A DNA stretch of 34,837 nt, from positions 1-34,837 of the forward strand of contig CAMVLM010000028.1 of the NCBI GenBank assembly GCA_947168335.1. Reading direction: 5' to 3'. Shown here piece after piece: positions 16,445 through 24,436 of this stretch. Position 1 is the first letter of the stretch, and each line of letters opens with the position of its first letter. The notes below the pieces were generated by a model. The model was not told the DNA's origin and did not search any database. It saw only the letters and a list, made by a program, of their open reading frames with translations. This DNA is from an uncultured Butyrivibrio sp. (GTDB lineage Bacteria; Bacillota; Clostridia; Lachnospirales; Lachnospiraceae). Position numbers and translations under genes: made by a program.

Positions 16445-17107
16445 TTATTTTCTGCTGTTATAAAGCTCAATGATCTTATCTGCAACCTCATCGATAGTCA
16501 TGTAAGAAGAATCTATCTCAACGGCATCATCAGCCTTCTTAAGCGGTGAATTCTCTCTTGTCATATCTCTGTGATCACGCTCTTTGATCTCGGCTTCAAT
16601 CTGATCAAGGTCACATTCTGTACCCTTTTCAATAAGTTCCTTGTATCTCCTCTCAGCTCTGACTCTGCTGCTGGCCGTAAGATAAACCTTAAGATCCGCA
16701 TCAGGCAAAACAACAGTACCTATATCTCTTCCGTCCATTACAACATCCGTGGTCTTTGCCTGTTTCTGCTGAAGCTCAACAAGTTTGGCTCTGACTTTGG
16801 CATTAGCACTTGTCTTGGATGCCATAGCACTTACCTTCTCTGTTCTGAGAAACTGATTAACATTCTCACCATTAAGGTAGACAACCTGCTCACCATTCTC
16901 ATGGCCTATAGAAATATCAGCAGAATCAACATTGGCCTCAATCTCACTGCTGCTGTCACCTGAAACACCGTTTCTTGTCATATGCACGGCCATTGCTCTG
17001 TACATAGCACCTGTATCGATATAGATAAATCCAAGCTTTTTGGATACAATCTTTGCGATTGTACTTTTTCCTGCACCTGCAGGTCCGTCTATTGCAATAT
17101 TACTCAT
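16445..17107 (-). CDS. cmk: Cytidylate kinase
   Basis: A 220-residue kinase turning CMP or dCMP into the diphosphate. It has IDGPAGAGKST (P-loop), DTGAMYRA, MDGRDIGTVVLPDADLKVYL (CMP contacts) and the RDHRDMTRENSPL lid. The ATG at 17107 has AGGAG 7 bases upstream; a GTG at 17113 is too close to that site. The gene lies between the flavoprotein and ispH, and cmk next to ispH and S1 is a familiar clostridial order. Confidence 0.95.
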   Translation of the reverse strand: MSNIAIDGPAGAGKSTIAKIVSKKLGFIYIDTGAMYRAMAVHMTRNGVSGDSSSEIEANVDSADISIGHENGEQVVYLNGENVNQFLRTEKVSAMASKTSANAKVRAKLVELQQKQAKTTDVVMDGRDIGTVVLPDADLKVYLTASSRVRAERRYKELIEKGTECDLDQIEAEIKERDHRDMTRENSPLKKADDAVEIDSSYMTIDEVADKIIELYNSRK

Positions 17108-17125
17108 TTTCACACTCCTATATGC

Positions 17126-18406
17126 TTAACTCTCTTCGGCAGCACACTCTCCGGCAAGATGTCCCGTTGACCAGGCAATCTGCAGATTAAATCCGCCTGT
17201 CTGGGCATCGACATCGATCACTTCTCCGGCAAAATAAAGTCCCTTTACCTTTTTGGATTCCATCGTAGAAGGATTTATCTCGCTTGTGGCTATTCCGCCT
17301 CTTGTAATTATGGCTTCGTTAAAGCCCCTTAAGCCGGTAACTGTCATTCTCACATCTTTTATCAGCGAAACAAAGCCAAGTCTCTCCGCCTTGGTTATGG
17401 AATTCAGCTGTTTCTCCGGATCTATTCCCGAAAGTTCTATCATCACCGGAATCAGTTTTGAAGGAAAAAGACCATTAAGTGAGTTCTTAAACTGCCTGTT
17501 CCTTGAAACATCAAACTCTCTCTGAAGTCTCTTATCCAGTTGTTCCTGAGTGAGTGCGGGCTTTAAATCCAGATGTATCTGATAGCTGTACGGATTACCC
17601 TTCTTGTCAGCTTCCTCGTAATAGCAGCTTGATGTAAGGATCAGCGGTCCGCTTACACCAAAATGGGTAAACAGCATTTCTCCGAAGCCTTCATAGACAT
17701 ATTTCTTTTTCTTGGGCTTTGCAGCATCTCCACAGGGTATCTGTTCAAGCCTGATCTCGACATTTTTCAGCGAAAGTCCCTGAAGCTCTTTCACCCACTC
17801 TTCCTTTGTCTCAAAGGGTACCAGAGAAGGGGTCATCTTTGTTACCTTATGTCCCAGCTCCCTGGCGATCTTATGACCGGTTCCCGTGGAGCCGGTGCTC
17901 GGATATGACAATCCACCCGTACATACAATAACCGCGTCAACATCGGTTATTCCGGAATCGGATGATACTACGGCTTTGACTTTGCCTTCAGAATCTGTCT
18001 GAATCCAGGTAACCTCATCCTGATACCTTATCTCAACGCCCTTCTTTTTCAGTATTTTAACAAGAGTGCTGATAATATCGGACGAATGATCCGAAACAGG
18101 AAAAACTCTGTCTCCGCGCTCTGTCTTCAGTTTACAGCCGTTGCTCTCCAAAAGCTCACAGACCTTATTGTTATCATAACCGTAAAGAGAGCTATACAAA
18201 AACTTAGCGCCGTGCGGTATCTTATCAAAGTACTCTGAGATATCACAGGCGTTAGTCACATTACATCTACCTTTGCCGGTAATATATATCTTCTTACCGG
18301 GCTTTCCATTTTTTTCAAAAATAGTAACCGATGCGCCGCATTCACTGGCAGCTATTGCTGCCATCATTCCTGCTGCACCGCATCCAATCACCGCAATATT
18401 CTTCAT
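17126..18406 (-). CDS. NAD(P)/FAD-dependent oxidoreductase of the BaiN/HI0933 family
   Basis: A 426-residue flavoprotein. VIGCGAAGMMAAIAA is the FAD-binding dinucleotide motif, followed by EKNGKPGKKIYITGKGRCNV, the family fingerprint, and a C-terminal GGIATSEINPSTMESKK and GFNLQIAWSTG. Members have been linked with aminoacetone oxidation or bile acid steps, but most have no known substrate, and this one cannot be told apart. It is 15 bp after the TetR gene and 18 bp before cmk, so it is part of one operon. Confidence 0.88.
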   Translation of the reverse strand: MKNIAVIGCGAAGMMAAIAASECGASVTIFEKNGKPGKKIYITGKGRCNVTNACDISEYFDKIPHGAKFLYSSLYGYDNNKVCELLESNGCKLKTERGDRVFPVSDHSSDIISTLVKILKKKGVEIRYQDEVTWIQTDSEGKVKAVVSSDSGITDVDAVIVCTGGLSYPSTGSTGTGHKIARELGHKVTKMTPSLVPFETKEEWVKELQGLSLKNVEIRLEQIPCGDAAKPKKKKYVYEGFGEMLFTHFGVSGPLILTSSCYYEEADKKGNPYSYQIHLDLKPALTQEQLDKRLQREFDVSRNRQFKNSLNGLFPSKLIPVMIELSGIDPEKQLNSITKAERLGFVSLIKDVRMTVTGLRGFNEAIITRGGIATSEINPSTMESKKVKGLYFAGEVIDVDAQTGGFNLQIAWSTGHLAGECAAEES

Positions 18407-18421
18407 TAACTAAAAAACTCC

Positions 18422-18973
18422 TTAAGCCTTGCTGAATGCATCATAAGCAGACTGAAGCATAGCAACTGAATCTGCCTCTTCAAGATCATAATCTCCTGTT
18501 ACAGCCATGCATCCAGCACCGTGAATAAAAATCCACATCTTCATGAAAAGCTGTTCAGCATTTGCAGCTCCCATGGTTCTTGCTCTTGAAACCTCACGGA
18601 CAATATTTTCCTCAGTTCCGTTAACAATATCATACATGCTCTTGTTGTTGATATCTGATGAAACAAACAAAAGTTTAAAAAGATTGGGATGCTCCTGAGC
18701 AAACTTTATATAGCAACGTACGACATCCACAAAAGGTGTCTCGTGTACTCGTTCACTTTTTCTGCAATAATCTTCAAAGAATCCGATTGCCTTAAGTGCC
18801 ACATCATTCTTAAGTTCATCCATATTATCATAAATACGGAAAATAGGCTGTGTTGAGCAGCCTGCAGCACCTGCAAGCTTCCTTGAAGTAATCTGATCAA
18901 AACCTTCTTTTACGGTAATTTTAAAAGCAGCATTTACTATTTCTTCCTGTGTAATCGTTGCCTTTCTGGACAT
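18422..18973 (-). CDS. TetR/AcrR family transcriptional regulator
   Basis: A 183-residue protein. The N-terminus (TQEEIVNAAFKITVKEGFDQ, then SRKLAGAAGCSTQPIFRIYDN) is a TetR helix-turn-helix; the rest is helical, as in ligand-binding domains. It is the first gene of the operon with the flavoprotein, cmk, ispH and S1. A strong promoter 35 bp upstream has TTTCGAAA in the spacer, so self-control is likely. Ligand unknown. AGGAGG-like site precedes the ATG. Confidence 0.9.
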   Translation of the reverse strand: MSRKATITQEEIVNAAFKITVKEGFDQITSRKLAGAAGCSTQPIFRIYDNMDELKNDVALKAIGFFEDYCRKSERVHETPFVDVVRCYIKFAQEHPNLFKLLFVSSDINNKSMYDIVNGTEENIVREVSRARTMGAANAEQLFMKMWIFIHGAGCMAVTGDYDLEEADSVAMLQSAYDAFSKA

Positions 18974-19007
18974 AAATACTTTTCCTCCTACAATAGCATA
19001 TGTTATT

Positions 19008-19036
19008 ATCTTAGTGTTTCGAAATATTTATGTCAA
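19008..19036 (-). promoter_or_regulatory. Strong promoter of the TetR-flavoprotein-cmk-ispH-S1 operon
   Basis: On the minus strand TTGACA (19031-19036) and TAAGAT (19008-19013) are spaced by 17 bp. The palindrome TTTCGAAA lies in the spacer and could be the TetR operator. Confidence 0.65.
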
Positions 19037-19053
19037 TAACAAATAAAGGTAAA

Positions 19054-19079
19054 GAGCGGACACCAGCAAGTGTCCGCTC
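19054..19079. terminator. Terminator after the unknown gene at 19092
   Basis: Perfect 10-bp arms (GAGCGGACAC and complement) around CAGCAA. Plus-strand side is followed by CTGTTTTT, minus-strand side by TTTACCTTTATTT. Confidence 0.75.
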
Positions 19080-19091
19080 CTGTTTTTATCA

Positions 19092-19955
19092 TTATTCTGC
19101 TGCTTCTACCATTGCCAGCCGCTGTTCTGCAGTCAGCCTGTCAGATGAATCCTCATCAAAAGCATTCTCCAGTGACTTCGCCGATCTGTCCAGCTTATCG
19201 TCCTCTTCAATGCTTCTTACTATACCCTCTCTGAAAACCTGCTCGTTTTCATTTAATTTCTCAGCTTTTTCAGCCCTTGAAGTCATCTCCTGATCATAGC
19301 TGTATCTTGAAATATCTCCATTCAGATAAAGCTCCCTGAGCTGCTGGTCGCTATATGAGGTAAAGGAAGTGATCTGTGGTTTGAAAGTGGACTCGCTGTT
19401 TTGTTCAGCTGTTTCAGCCGCCTTGATCTGCGCTTCCTTTTTTTCTATTTCAGCCTGGGATATAACAGGCTCACGGGGTTCTTCGATATCGATGTTTTCA
19501 AGCCTTTCAGCACTCTGCTGCATCTGTGCCTGTCTGATGTCATTCATCAGTTCCCGCTTAAGCCCATCAATATACGGATTGGGTCCATCTGTAGTAACCC
19601 TTAAAGACTCAACCTGAGCATCATTAGGAAGATTCTCCGCCAGCTCCTGGTTAGCTATCTGGGTATACATAACATCCGATGCTCTTGTGGCATTGGCTTT
19701 GGCCTGGGTTTCAATTAAGTTTTCCTGTTCGCCGGTCTTAAGTCTGGTTCTGCTCTCACGACTTGCACTGGCTGTATCACCATCCCTGGAGACAGAGAAA
19801 ACATTTTTGTTATCCCTCCTGGCTTTTGGTTTTTCTGCGGAGGCCTTTGCTTTCCTGGCACCTGAAACTTCCGCTTTTACCGAAGACACAACAATAGATG
19901 GTTTTGGCGCGCTAACAGCACTTTTATTAGCAACTGCAATAGAAATATCTGCCAT
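19092..19955 (-). CDS. Hypothetical protein, coiled and low-complexity, SHOCT-like motif
   Basis: A 287-residue hydrophilic protein without signal peptide or membrane segment. The first 60 residues are Ala, Ser and Lys rich and probably disordered; the middle and end are Glu and Gln rich helices. Near residues 208-230, YSDQQLRELYLNGDISRYSY resembles the short SHOCT helix pair, a weak match from memory. It has AAGGAGG before its ATG, a promoter upstream and a terminator downstream, so it is a single-gene unit. No function can be given. Confidence 0.75.
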   Translation of the reverse strand: MADISIAVANKSAVSAPKPSIVVSSVKAEVSGARKAKASAEKPKARRDNKNVFSVSRDGDTASASRESRTRLKTGEQENLIETQAKANATRASDVMYTQIANQELAENLPNDAQVESLRVTTDGPNPYIDGLKRELMNDIRQAQMQQSAERLENIDIEEPREPVISQAEIEKKEAQIKAAETAEQNSESTFKPQITSFTSYSDQQLRELYLNGDISRYSYDQEMTSRAEKAEKLNENEQVFREGIVRSIEEDDKLDRSAKSLENAFDEDSSDRLTAEQRLAMVEAAE

Positions 19956-19996
19956 AACAACCTCCTTGTCTCCCCATCGTATAAATTCCTACAATA

Positions 19997-20025
19997 ATTA
20001 TAACACTTAGTATATATTCTGACAA
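19997..20025 (-). promoter_or_regulatory. Promoter of the unknown gene at 19092
   Basis: On the minus strand TTGTCA (20020-20025) and TATAAT (19997-20002) are spaced by 17 bp. An inverted repeat GACAATT/AATTGTC (20021-20039) overlaps the -35. Confidence 0.6.
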
Positions 20026-20132
20026 TTCTTTTAATTGTCTGATATTTTATTTCAAAAAGAAGTCCTTCCGCTGAAATTTTATTACAGATGTTTTTATTTG
20101 AAGCATGCGCCGCCAGGCTCACCGGATAGAAA

Positions 20133-20162
20133 AAGCTCCGGTCCATTACTGAACCGGAGCTT
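20133..20162 (-). terminator. Terminator of the purine permease gene
   Basis: Arms AAGCTCCGGT and complement (20133-20142, 20153-20162) with a 10-base loop; TTTTTCT follows on the minus strand. Confidence 0.8.
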
Positions 20163-20185
20163 CAAAACTCTTAATAAAACCAAAA

Positions 20186-21535
20186 TTACTGGAAGTTAGT
20201 TACAAGTACTACTATTCTCAGCGCAAAGAGTACAAATACAAACCACATGATAGGCTTAACATCCTTAGCCTTGCCGATAAGAACCTTTGTGATAACCCAT
20301 CCAAGTACTGCGAACATGATACCTGTTGCAATTGAATATGAAAGAGGCATCATAACCAGTGCAAGATAAGCACCAAGTGTATCAGCAATGTCACCGTCAA
20401 ATGTGATGTTCTTTGCACTTGCTACCATCAGCATACCTACATAGATAAGAGCCGGAGAAGTTGCAAATCCGGGGATAGCAAGGAAAATAGGGCTGAGAAC
20501 AAGTGAAATAACAAACATAACGCCTGTTGTAAGAGCTGTAAGACCTGTACGTCCGCCAGCTGCAACACCTGCACTTGACTCTACGAAACTTGTTACTGTT
20601 GAAGTACCAAGACATGAACCTGCTACTGTACCGATAGCATCTGACATGAATACGCTGCCAACCTTGGGAAGATTTCCATCCTCATCAAGAAGTCCTGCTT
20701 TGTCTGCAACACCTACTACAGTTCCAACTGTGTCGAAAAGGTCAACATAGAGGAAGCTGAATACGATTGCTATAAACTGAATAAGATGTGTAGCTGCCCA
20801 TACAAAATCAAACTTGAATGCTGTGTTTGAGATAGCTCCAAGCTGAAGACCAGCGGAGAAATCAGGGAATACATTGCCTGCTGTGTACCATCCAGATACC
20901 TGAGCGAACATACCAAGAACCCATGTAACGATGATTCCGATAAGTACGGAACCTGTTACCTTATAGTGCTCAAGTACGATGATGATGATAAGACCGATGA
21001 GGCAAAGTACAACCTCTGCATTAGAGAAGCTGCCAAGTGCTACTGTTGTAGCATCATCAGCAACGATTATGTTTGCACCCTTAAGTCCGATGAATGCAAT
21101 AAACAGACCGATGCCTGCAGAAATACCATATTTAAGGTTCTGAGGAATGCTGTTGATGATCTGCTCACGGAACTTGAATATTGAAAGAATAATGAAGATA
21201 ATACCTTCTACAAATACTGCTGTTAATGCAATCTTAAAGGCATTAGGATCACCACCAAGCTCACCAAGGCAGACAGTATATGCAAAATAAGCATTCAGTC
21301 CAAGTCCTGCAGAAAGAGCTATGGGATAATTTGCAAGAAATGCCATACAGAATGTTGCAATTGCTGAAGCAAGTGCTGTTGCAACAAAGACACCATTTGC
21401 ATCCATTACTGTTCCAAGAATACTCGGATTAACAGCAAGAATGTACGCCATTGAAAGGAACGTTGTAAGACCGGCGATAATTTCAGTCTTAACAGTTGTG
21501 TTGTGTTCCTTAAGCTTAAACATTTTTTCTAACAT
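20186..21535 (-). CDS. NCS2 family purine permease (AzgA-like, guanine/hypoxanthine/xanthine)
   Basis: A 449-residue membrane protein with about twelve to thirteen segments. KTEIIAGLTTFLSMAYIL, AGLGLNAYFAYTV and GTSTVTSFVESSAGVAAGGR are the fingerprints of the AzgA/PbuG branch of the NCS2 group, which carries purine bases into the cell with protons. The start is the ATG after AAGGAGGAG; an in-frame ATG 36 bases upstream has no site. Only about 70 bp separate it from the terminator of the preceding gene, too little for a purine riboswitch, and none is seen. Confidence 0.9.
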   Translation of the reverse strand: MLEKMFKLKEHNTTVKTEIIAGLTTFLSMAYILAVNPSILGTVMDANGVFVATALASAIATFCMAFLANYPIALSAGLGLNAYFAYTVCLGELGGDPNAFKIALTAVFVEGIIFIILSIFKFREQIINSIPQNLKYGISAGIGLFIAFIGLKGANIIVADDATTVALGSFSNAEVVLCLIGLIIIIVLEHYKVTGSVLIGIIVTWVLGMFAQVSGWYTAGNVFPDFSAGLQLGAISNTAFKFDFVWAATHLIQFIAIVFSFLYVDLFDTVGTVVGVADKAGLLDEDGNLPKVGSVFMSDAIGTVAGSCLGTSTVTSFVESSAGVAAGGRTGLTALTTGVMFVISLVLSPIFLAIPGFATSPALIYVGMLMVASAKNITFDGDIADTLGAYLALVMMPLSYSIATGIMFAVLGWVITKVLIGKAKDVKPIMWFVFVLFALRIVVLVTNFQ

Positions 21536-21604
21536 GTTTCTCTCCTCCTTCGCGCGATATGCGCAGAACACTTTTTAAAAAAGCCTTTTAAAATATAGCA
21601 TAAA

Positions 21605-21630
21605 AAAGAGAGACTTTGTAGTCTCTCTTT
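21605..21630. terminator. Terminator of the GPH-TM2-GH3-HAD operon
   Basis: Arms AAAGAGAGACT and complement around TTGT; the minus strand continues TTTTTTATG. Confidence 0.85.
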
Positions 21631-21647
21631 AAGTTTATTTTTTAACA

Positions 21648-22481
21648 TCATGAAAGATTTTCATGAAACATTTTCTTTAGTTTATCCTGATATTCTCCGG
21701 CAAAAGTACCTTCGGAAAACCGCTTCGTTCCTGCCTCCGAAAGCTCCTTCCAGGACTCTTTTTCTTTTCCGACAAGTATAGGAAAAAACAGAACTCCGTT
21801 ATCCTCTGCTGCCTTCTCATCACCGGGAGCATCGCCGCACATAAGAATATGATCGTAATTATATCCCATATCAAGAAGTCTTGATATGCAGTAGGCTTTG
21901 CTGCCAACATCCTGTGTACAGAGAATGTCTACATTTTTTACAAGATCAAATCTCTCCCACTCCTCATTTACAGCCTCGGGATTCGCGCTTGAAACCACAG
22001 CAATATCGAATAGTTCGTGAGCCTTATCCAGAGCATCCTTTGCCCCATCAAAGGGCTTTATTTCTTCTGCCGGAAGTTTAGCTATCTCCTCGTTTACTTT
22101 TCTGCTCCAGTTTAAAGCCTTCTGGAAAATCGGATCCACCTTCAGCATTTTCTCACAGGAATCATTACTAAGCTCCGGCGAATCCTCACTCCAGGTTTTA
22201 AGTGCCTTTATTCCGGCAATTTCAGTGTACTTTTCACTAACCTCTGAAAGCATCATGGCAAGTCCCTTAAACCGGTTGATGCCACGGGTTTCTGAAAACA
22301 GATTTATCACATTCCATCTTTCAAGGATTTCATCTCTCCACTTATCAAGATTCCATTCATCGACCATACAGGGGCCAAAACATCTAATATGTTTAATATT
22401 CATGGTATCCATAACACATCCGTCGGAATCGACGCAGATTATGAAATCTCTTTTTTTCTTCTTTTCATCAAACACATTCAT
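21648..22481 (-). CDS. HAD family hydrolase
   Basis: A 277-residue protein. DSDGCVMDT near residue 17 is HAD motif I with the nucleophile Asp, SSAN is motif II, the Lys of GSKAYCI is motif III, and CGDAPGDEKAAEDNG is motif IV. A helical cap lies between I and II. The substrate is unknown; in this operon a phosphosugar made from the GH3 products is a reasonable guess. The ATG chosen is one base after the GH3 stop (TAA-T-ATG); a frame reaching 22523 overlaps GH3. Confidence 0.85.
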   Translation of the reverse strand: MNVFDEKKKKRDFIICVDSDGCVMDTMNIKHIRCFGPCMVDEWNLDKWRDEILERWNVINLFSETRGINRFKGLAMMLSEVSEKYTEIAGIKALKTWSEDSPELSNDSCEKMLKVDPIFQKALNWSRKVNEEIAKLPAEEIKPFDGAKDALDKAHELFDIAVVSSANPEAVNEEWERFDLVKNVDILCTQDVGSKAYCISRLLDMGYNYDHILMCGDAPGDEKAAEDNGVLFFPILVGKEKESWKELSEAGTKRFSEGTFAGEYQDKLKKMFHENLS

Positions 22482-22482
22482 A

Positions 22483-24207
22483 TTATAGTCTTGTCTCCCA
22501 TCTTCCGCACCACACAAGATCATTTGATCTGCCCTTGAACTCAGATTTTCCTGTAAGCTTTTCTACCAGTGCTTCCAGATATTCCTTTGTTGAGCCAAAG
22601 GCATTTATAAATGTCTTCATCATAGGTACGTCAAATAAATGATTCGTGTAGTTAAGTGAAACCGCAACCGTAGGAACTTCGTTAACATACCAGGGAATCT
22701 CGCAGGAATGTGAAGCTGAATACACAAGCCTTGTATTATTCTCTTTCGCATATCCCTTCATGTTTATCACAAAAAGAACAAGATCAGTGTTTTTCTTAAA
22801 CTCCTCAATTCCCTGCTTCTCCATGATCTTAAATATATTAAATGGAGAAGGATTCTCACATTCCAGCTCATAAAGGCTCTTTGGAGCGGTGACCTCAAAG
22901 CCTGCTGCCGTAAGAATATCGATAAGCTGCTTCTTCGCCTTATCTGTTCCGTCTGTATAGGAAACAGGCGCACTCTCTATAAAATACAGACATATTCTTT
23001 TATGCTTTTCTGTTGATATCGGAAGGATATTCCGGGTATCCTTCACAAGTGAGATACTCTCATCTGCTGCCTTCCTTGCAAGTGCATGATGTTCGCTGCA
23101 TCCCACAACCTGCAATCCGTCCTTTTCAGGAAAAGTTGCACCAACGAGCCCAAGATGAGCCTTCAGACCCAGTATTCTGTATATCGCATCCCTTAATCTT
23201 TCTTCGGATATCACGCCTTCCTTAAGCGCTTCCTTTATAAATCCCATATCCTCTGCAGGATCATTCATAAACAGAATCATGTCACAGCCTGCCGCTACCA
23301 CTCCGCTTATGGCATCTTTTCTGCCCATCGCTGCAGATAATCCCGCCATATGAGTCGCATCAGTCACAATCAGTCCGTTAAATCCAAGTCTGTCCCTTAA
23401 AAGATCATTAAGAAGCTCTGGTGCAAGTGTCGCAGGTTTAATGTCCTCATCCTTCATCCCCGGACGAAGAGCCTTGCTGTAAGCTCTCTGGCAGATATGT
23501 CCCACCATTATGCTCTCAATTCCGGCATCAATAAGCGCTTTATATACCTTTCCGTAGCTATCGTCCCATTCCTCTACCGAAAGATCATTACAGCCCATCA
23601 AAAGATGCTGGTCTCTTTCCTCCGAACCATCTCCCGGAAAATGCTTTGCCGCACAGGCTATACCCTGCTTCTGCATTTCCTCCATATATGCCAGAGATCT
23701 GGAAATAACTGTTTCGATGTCATTTCCAAATGCTCTTGTGTTAACAATGGTATTTCTCCAGTTCGAAACTATGTCGCAGACAGGTGCAAAGGTCCAGTTG
23801 CAGCCCACAGCTTTGGATTCAACAGCTCCAACTCTGGCCATATCCCTTACTGTTTCAAGAGTTGTACTGGCACCACAGGCAGCGCCGGAAGCCACAAAGG
23901 TTCCTTCGGAAACAGCTCCGTTTCCGCCTGTCTCACAGTTTGCCGCAATAAGAGCAGGAATCTTTCCATGCTCCTGAACAAACCTGTTCTGCTCATAGAT
24001 TTCCTCAAGTTTTCCTCCCTGCCAGCGTATGCCTCCTATATGGAGGTCATCCGTCAGCTTCTTAAGGGATTCTTCATCTCTTTTCATTGTGAGGTTTATA
24101 AAAAGCTGCCCCACTTTTTCATCCTCTGACATGGAATTGAATGTTTCTTCTACCCACTTTACCTGTTCATCATTCAGATAAAATGGCTTTTTTCTTAAAT
24201 CAACCAA
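22483..24207 (-). CDS. Glycoside hydrolase family 3, NagZ-like beta-N-acetylhexosaminidase type
   Basis: A 574-residue cytoplasmic enzyme. EKVGQLFINL opens the barrel. KHFPGDG (188-194) and RDQHLLMG give the Asp-His pair (D199, H201) used as acid/base by NagZ-type GH3 enzymes, and LIVTDATHM gives the nucleophile D283. A C-terminal alpha/beta sandwich domain (about 370-560) is present. The likely substrates are beta-linked N-acetylhexosamine, but that rests only on the DxH pair. The start is a TTG with AAGGAG 7 bases upstream. It lies in an operon with a GPH symporter. Confidence 0.88.
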   Translation of the reverse strand: MVDLRKKPFYLNDEQVKWVEETFNSMSEDEKVGQLFINLTMKRDEESLKKLTDDLHIGGIRWQGGKLEEIYEQNRFVQEHGKIPALIAANCETGGNGAVSEGTFVASGAACGASTTLETVRDMARVGAVESKAVGCNWTFAPVCDIVSNWRNTIVNTRAFGNDIETVISRSLAYMEEMQKQGIACAAKHFPGDGSEERDQHLLMGCNDLSVEEWDDSYGKVYKALIDAGIESIMVGHICQRAYSKALRPGMKDEDIKPATLAPELLNDLLRDRLGFNGLIVTDATHMAGLSAAMGRKDAISGVVAAGCDMILFMNDPAEDMGFIKEALKEGVISEERLRDAIYRILGLKAHLGLVGATFPEKDGLQVVGCSEHHALARKAADESISLVKDTRNILPISTEKHKRICLYFIESAPVSYTDGTDKAKKQLIDILTAAGFEVTAPKSLYELECENPSPFNIFKIMEKQGIEEFKKNTDLVLFVINMKGYAKENNTRLVYSASHSCEIPWYVNEVPTVAVSLNYTNHLFDVPMMKTFINAFGSTKEYLEALVEKLTGKSEFKGRSNDLVWCGRWETRL

Positions 24208-24219
24208 AATAGCTCTCCT

Positions 24220-24435
24220 TTATAAATAGATTAGTCCGTTTTCATCAGGTTCCTTGGGGAGCGCTGCCATAACGTCAATGATTCCCCAGGCAAGTGGCAA
24301 TCCGGTCCAGCACAGGGCAAGGTACAGAATGCCTCTTATATATTTTTTTGCATAAAACTGATTTGCTCCCACTATTGAAAGAGCGCACAGCCACAAATAT
24401 ACTTTTCTGTTAACCGGATTTTTCTTCTTTTCCAT
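24220..24435 (-). CDS. TM2 domain protein
   Basis: A 71-residue membrane protein with two hydrophobic segments. LSIVGANQFYAKKYIRGILY and the following WTGLPLAWGIIDVM match the TM2 pattern, in which a short turn with Gly and an Asp before the end of the second helix are conserved. Function unknown. Its ATG is one base after the GPH symporter stop (TGA-T-ATG), the same spacing seen between GH3 and HAD. It sits between the symporter and GH3, an unusual place for a TM2 protein. Confidence 0.8.
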   Translation of the reverse strand: MEKKKNPVNRKVYLWLCALSIVGANQFYAKKYIRGILYLALCWTGLPLAWGIIDVMAALPKEPDENGLIYL

Positions 24436-24436
24436 A

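Noticed and set aside
15717..16463. Plus-strand frame of 248 codons opposite ispH
   Set aside because: It is the mirror of a well conserved enzyme gene, with no ribosome binding site and an unlikely Cys, Asn and Phe-rich composition.
21536..21604. Purine riboswitch before the purine permease
   Set aside because: Only about 70 bp lie between the previous terminator and the start codon, and no aptamer-like three-way junction is seen.
23497..24129. Plus-strand frame of 210 codons opposite the GH3 gene
   Set aside because: Shadow of the GH3 reading frame; no family resemblance or start signal.
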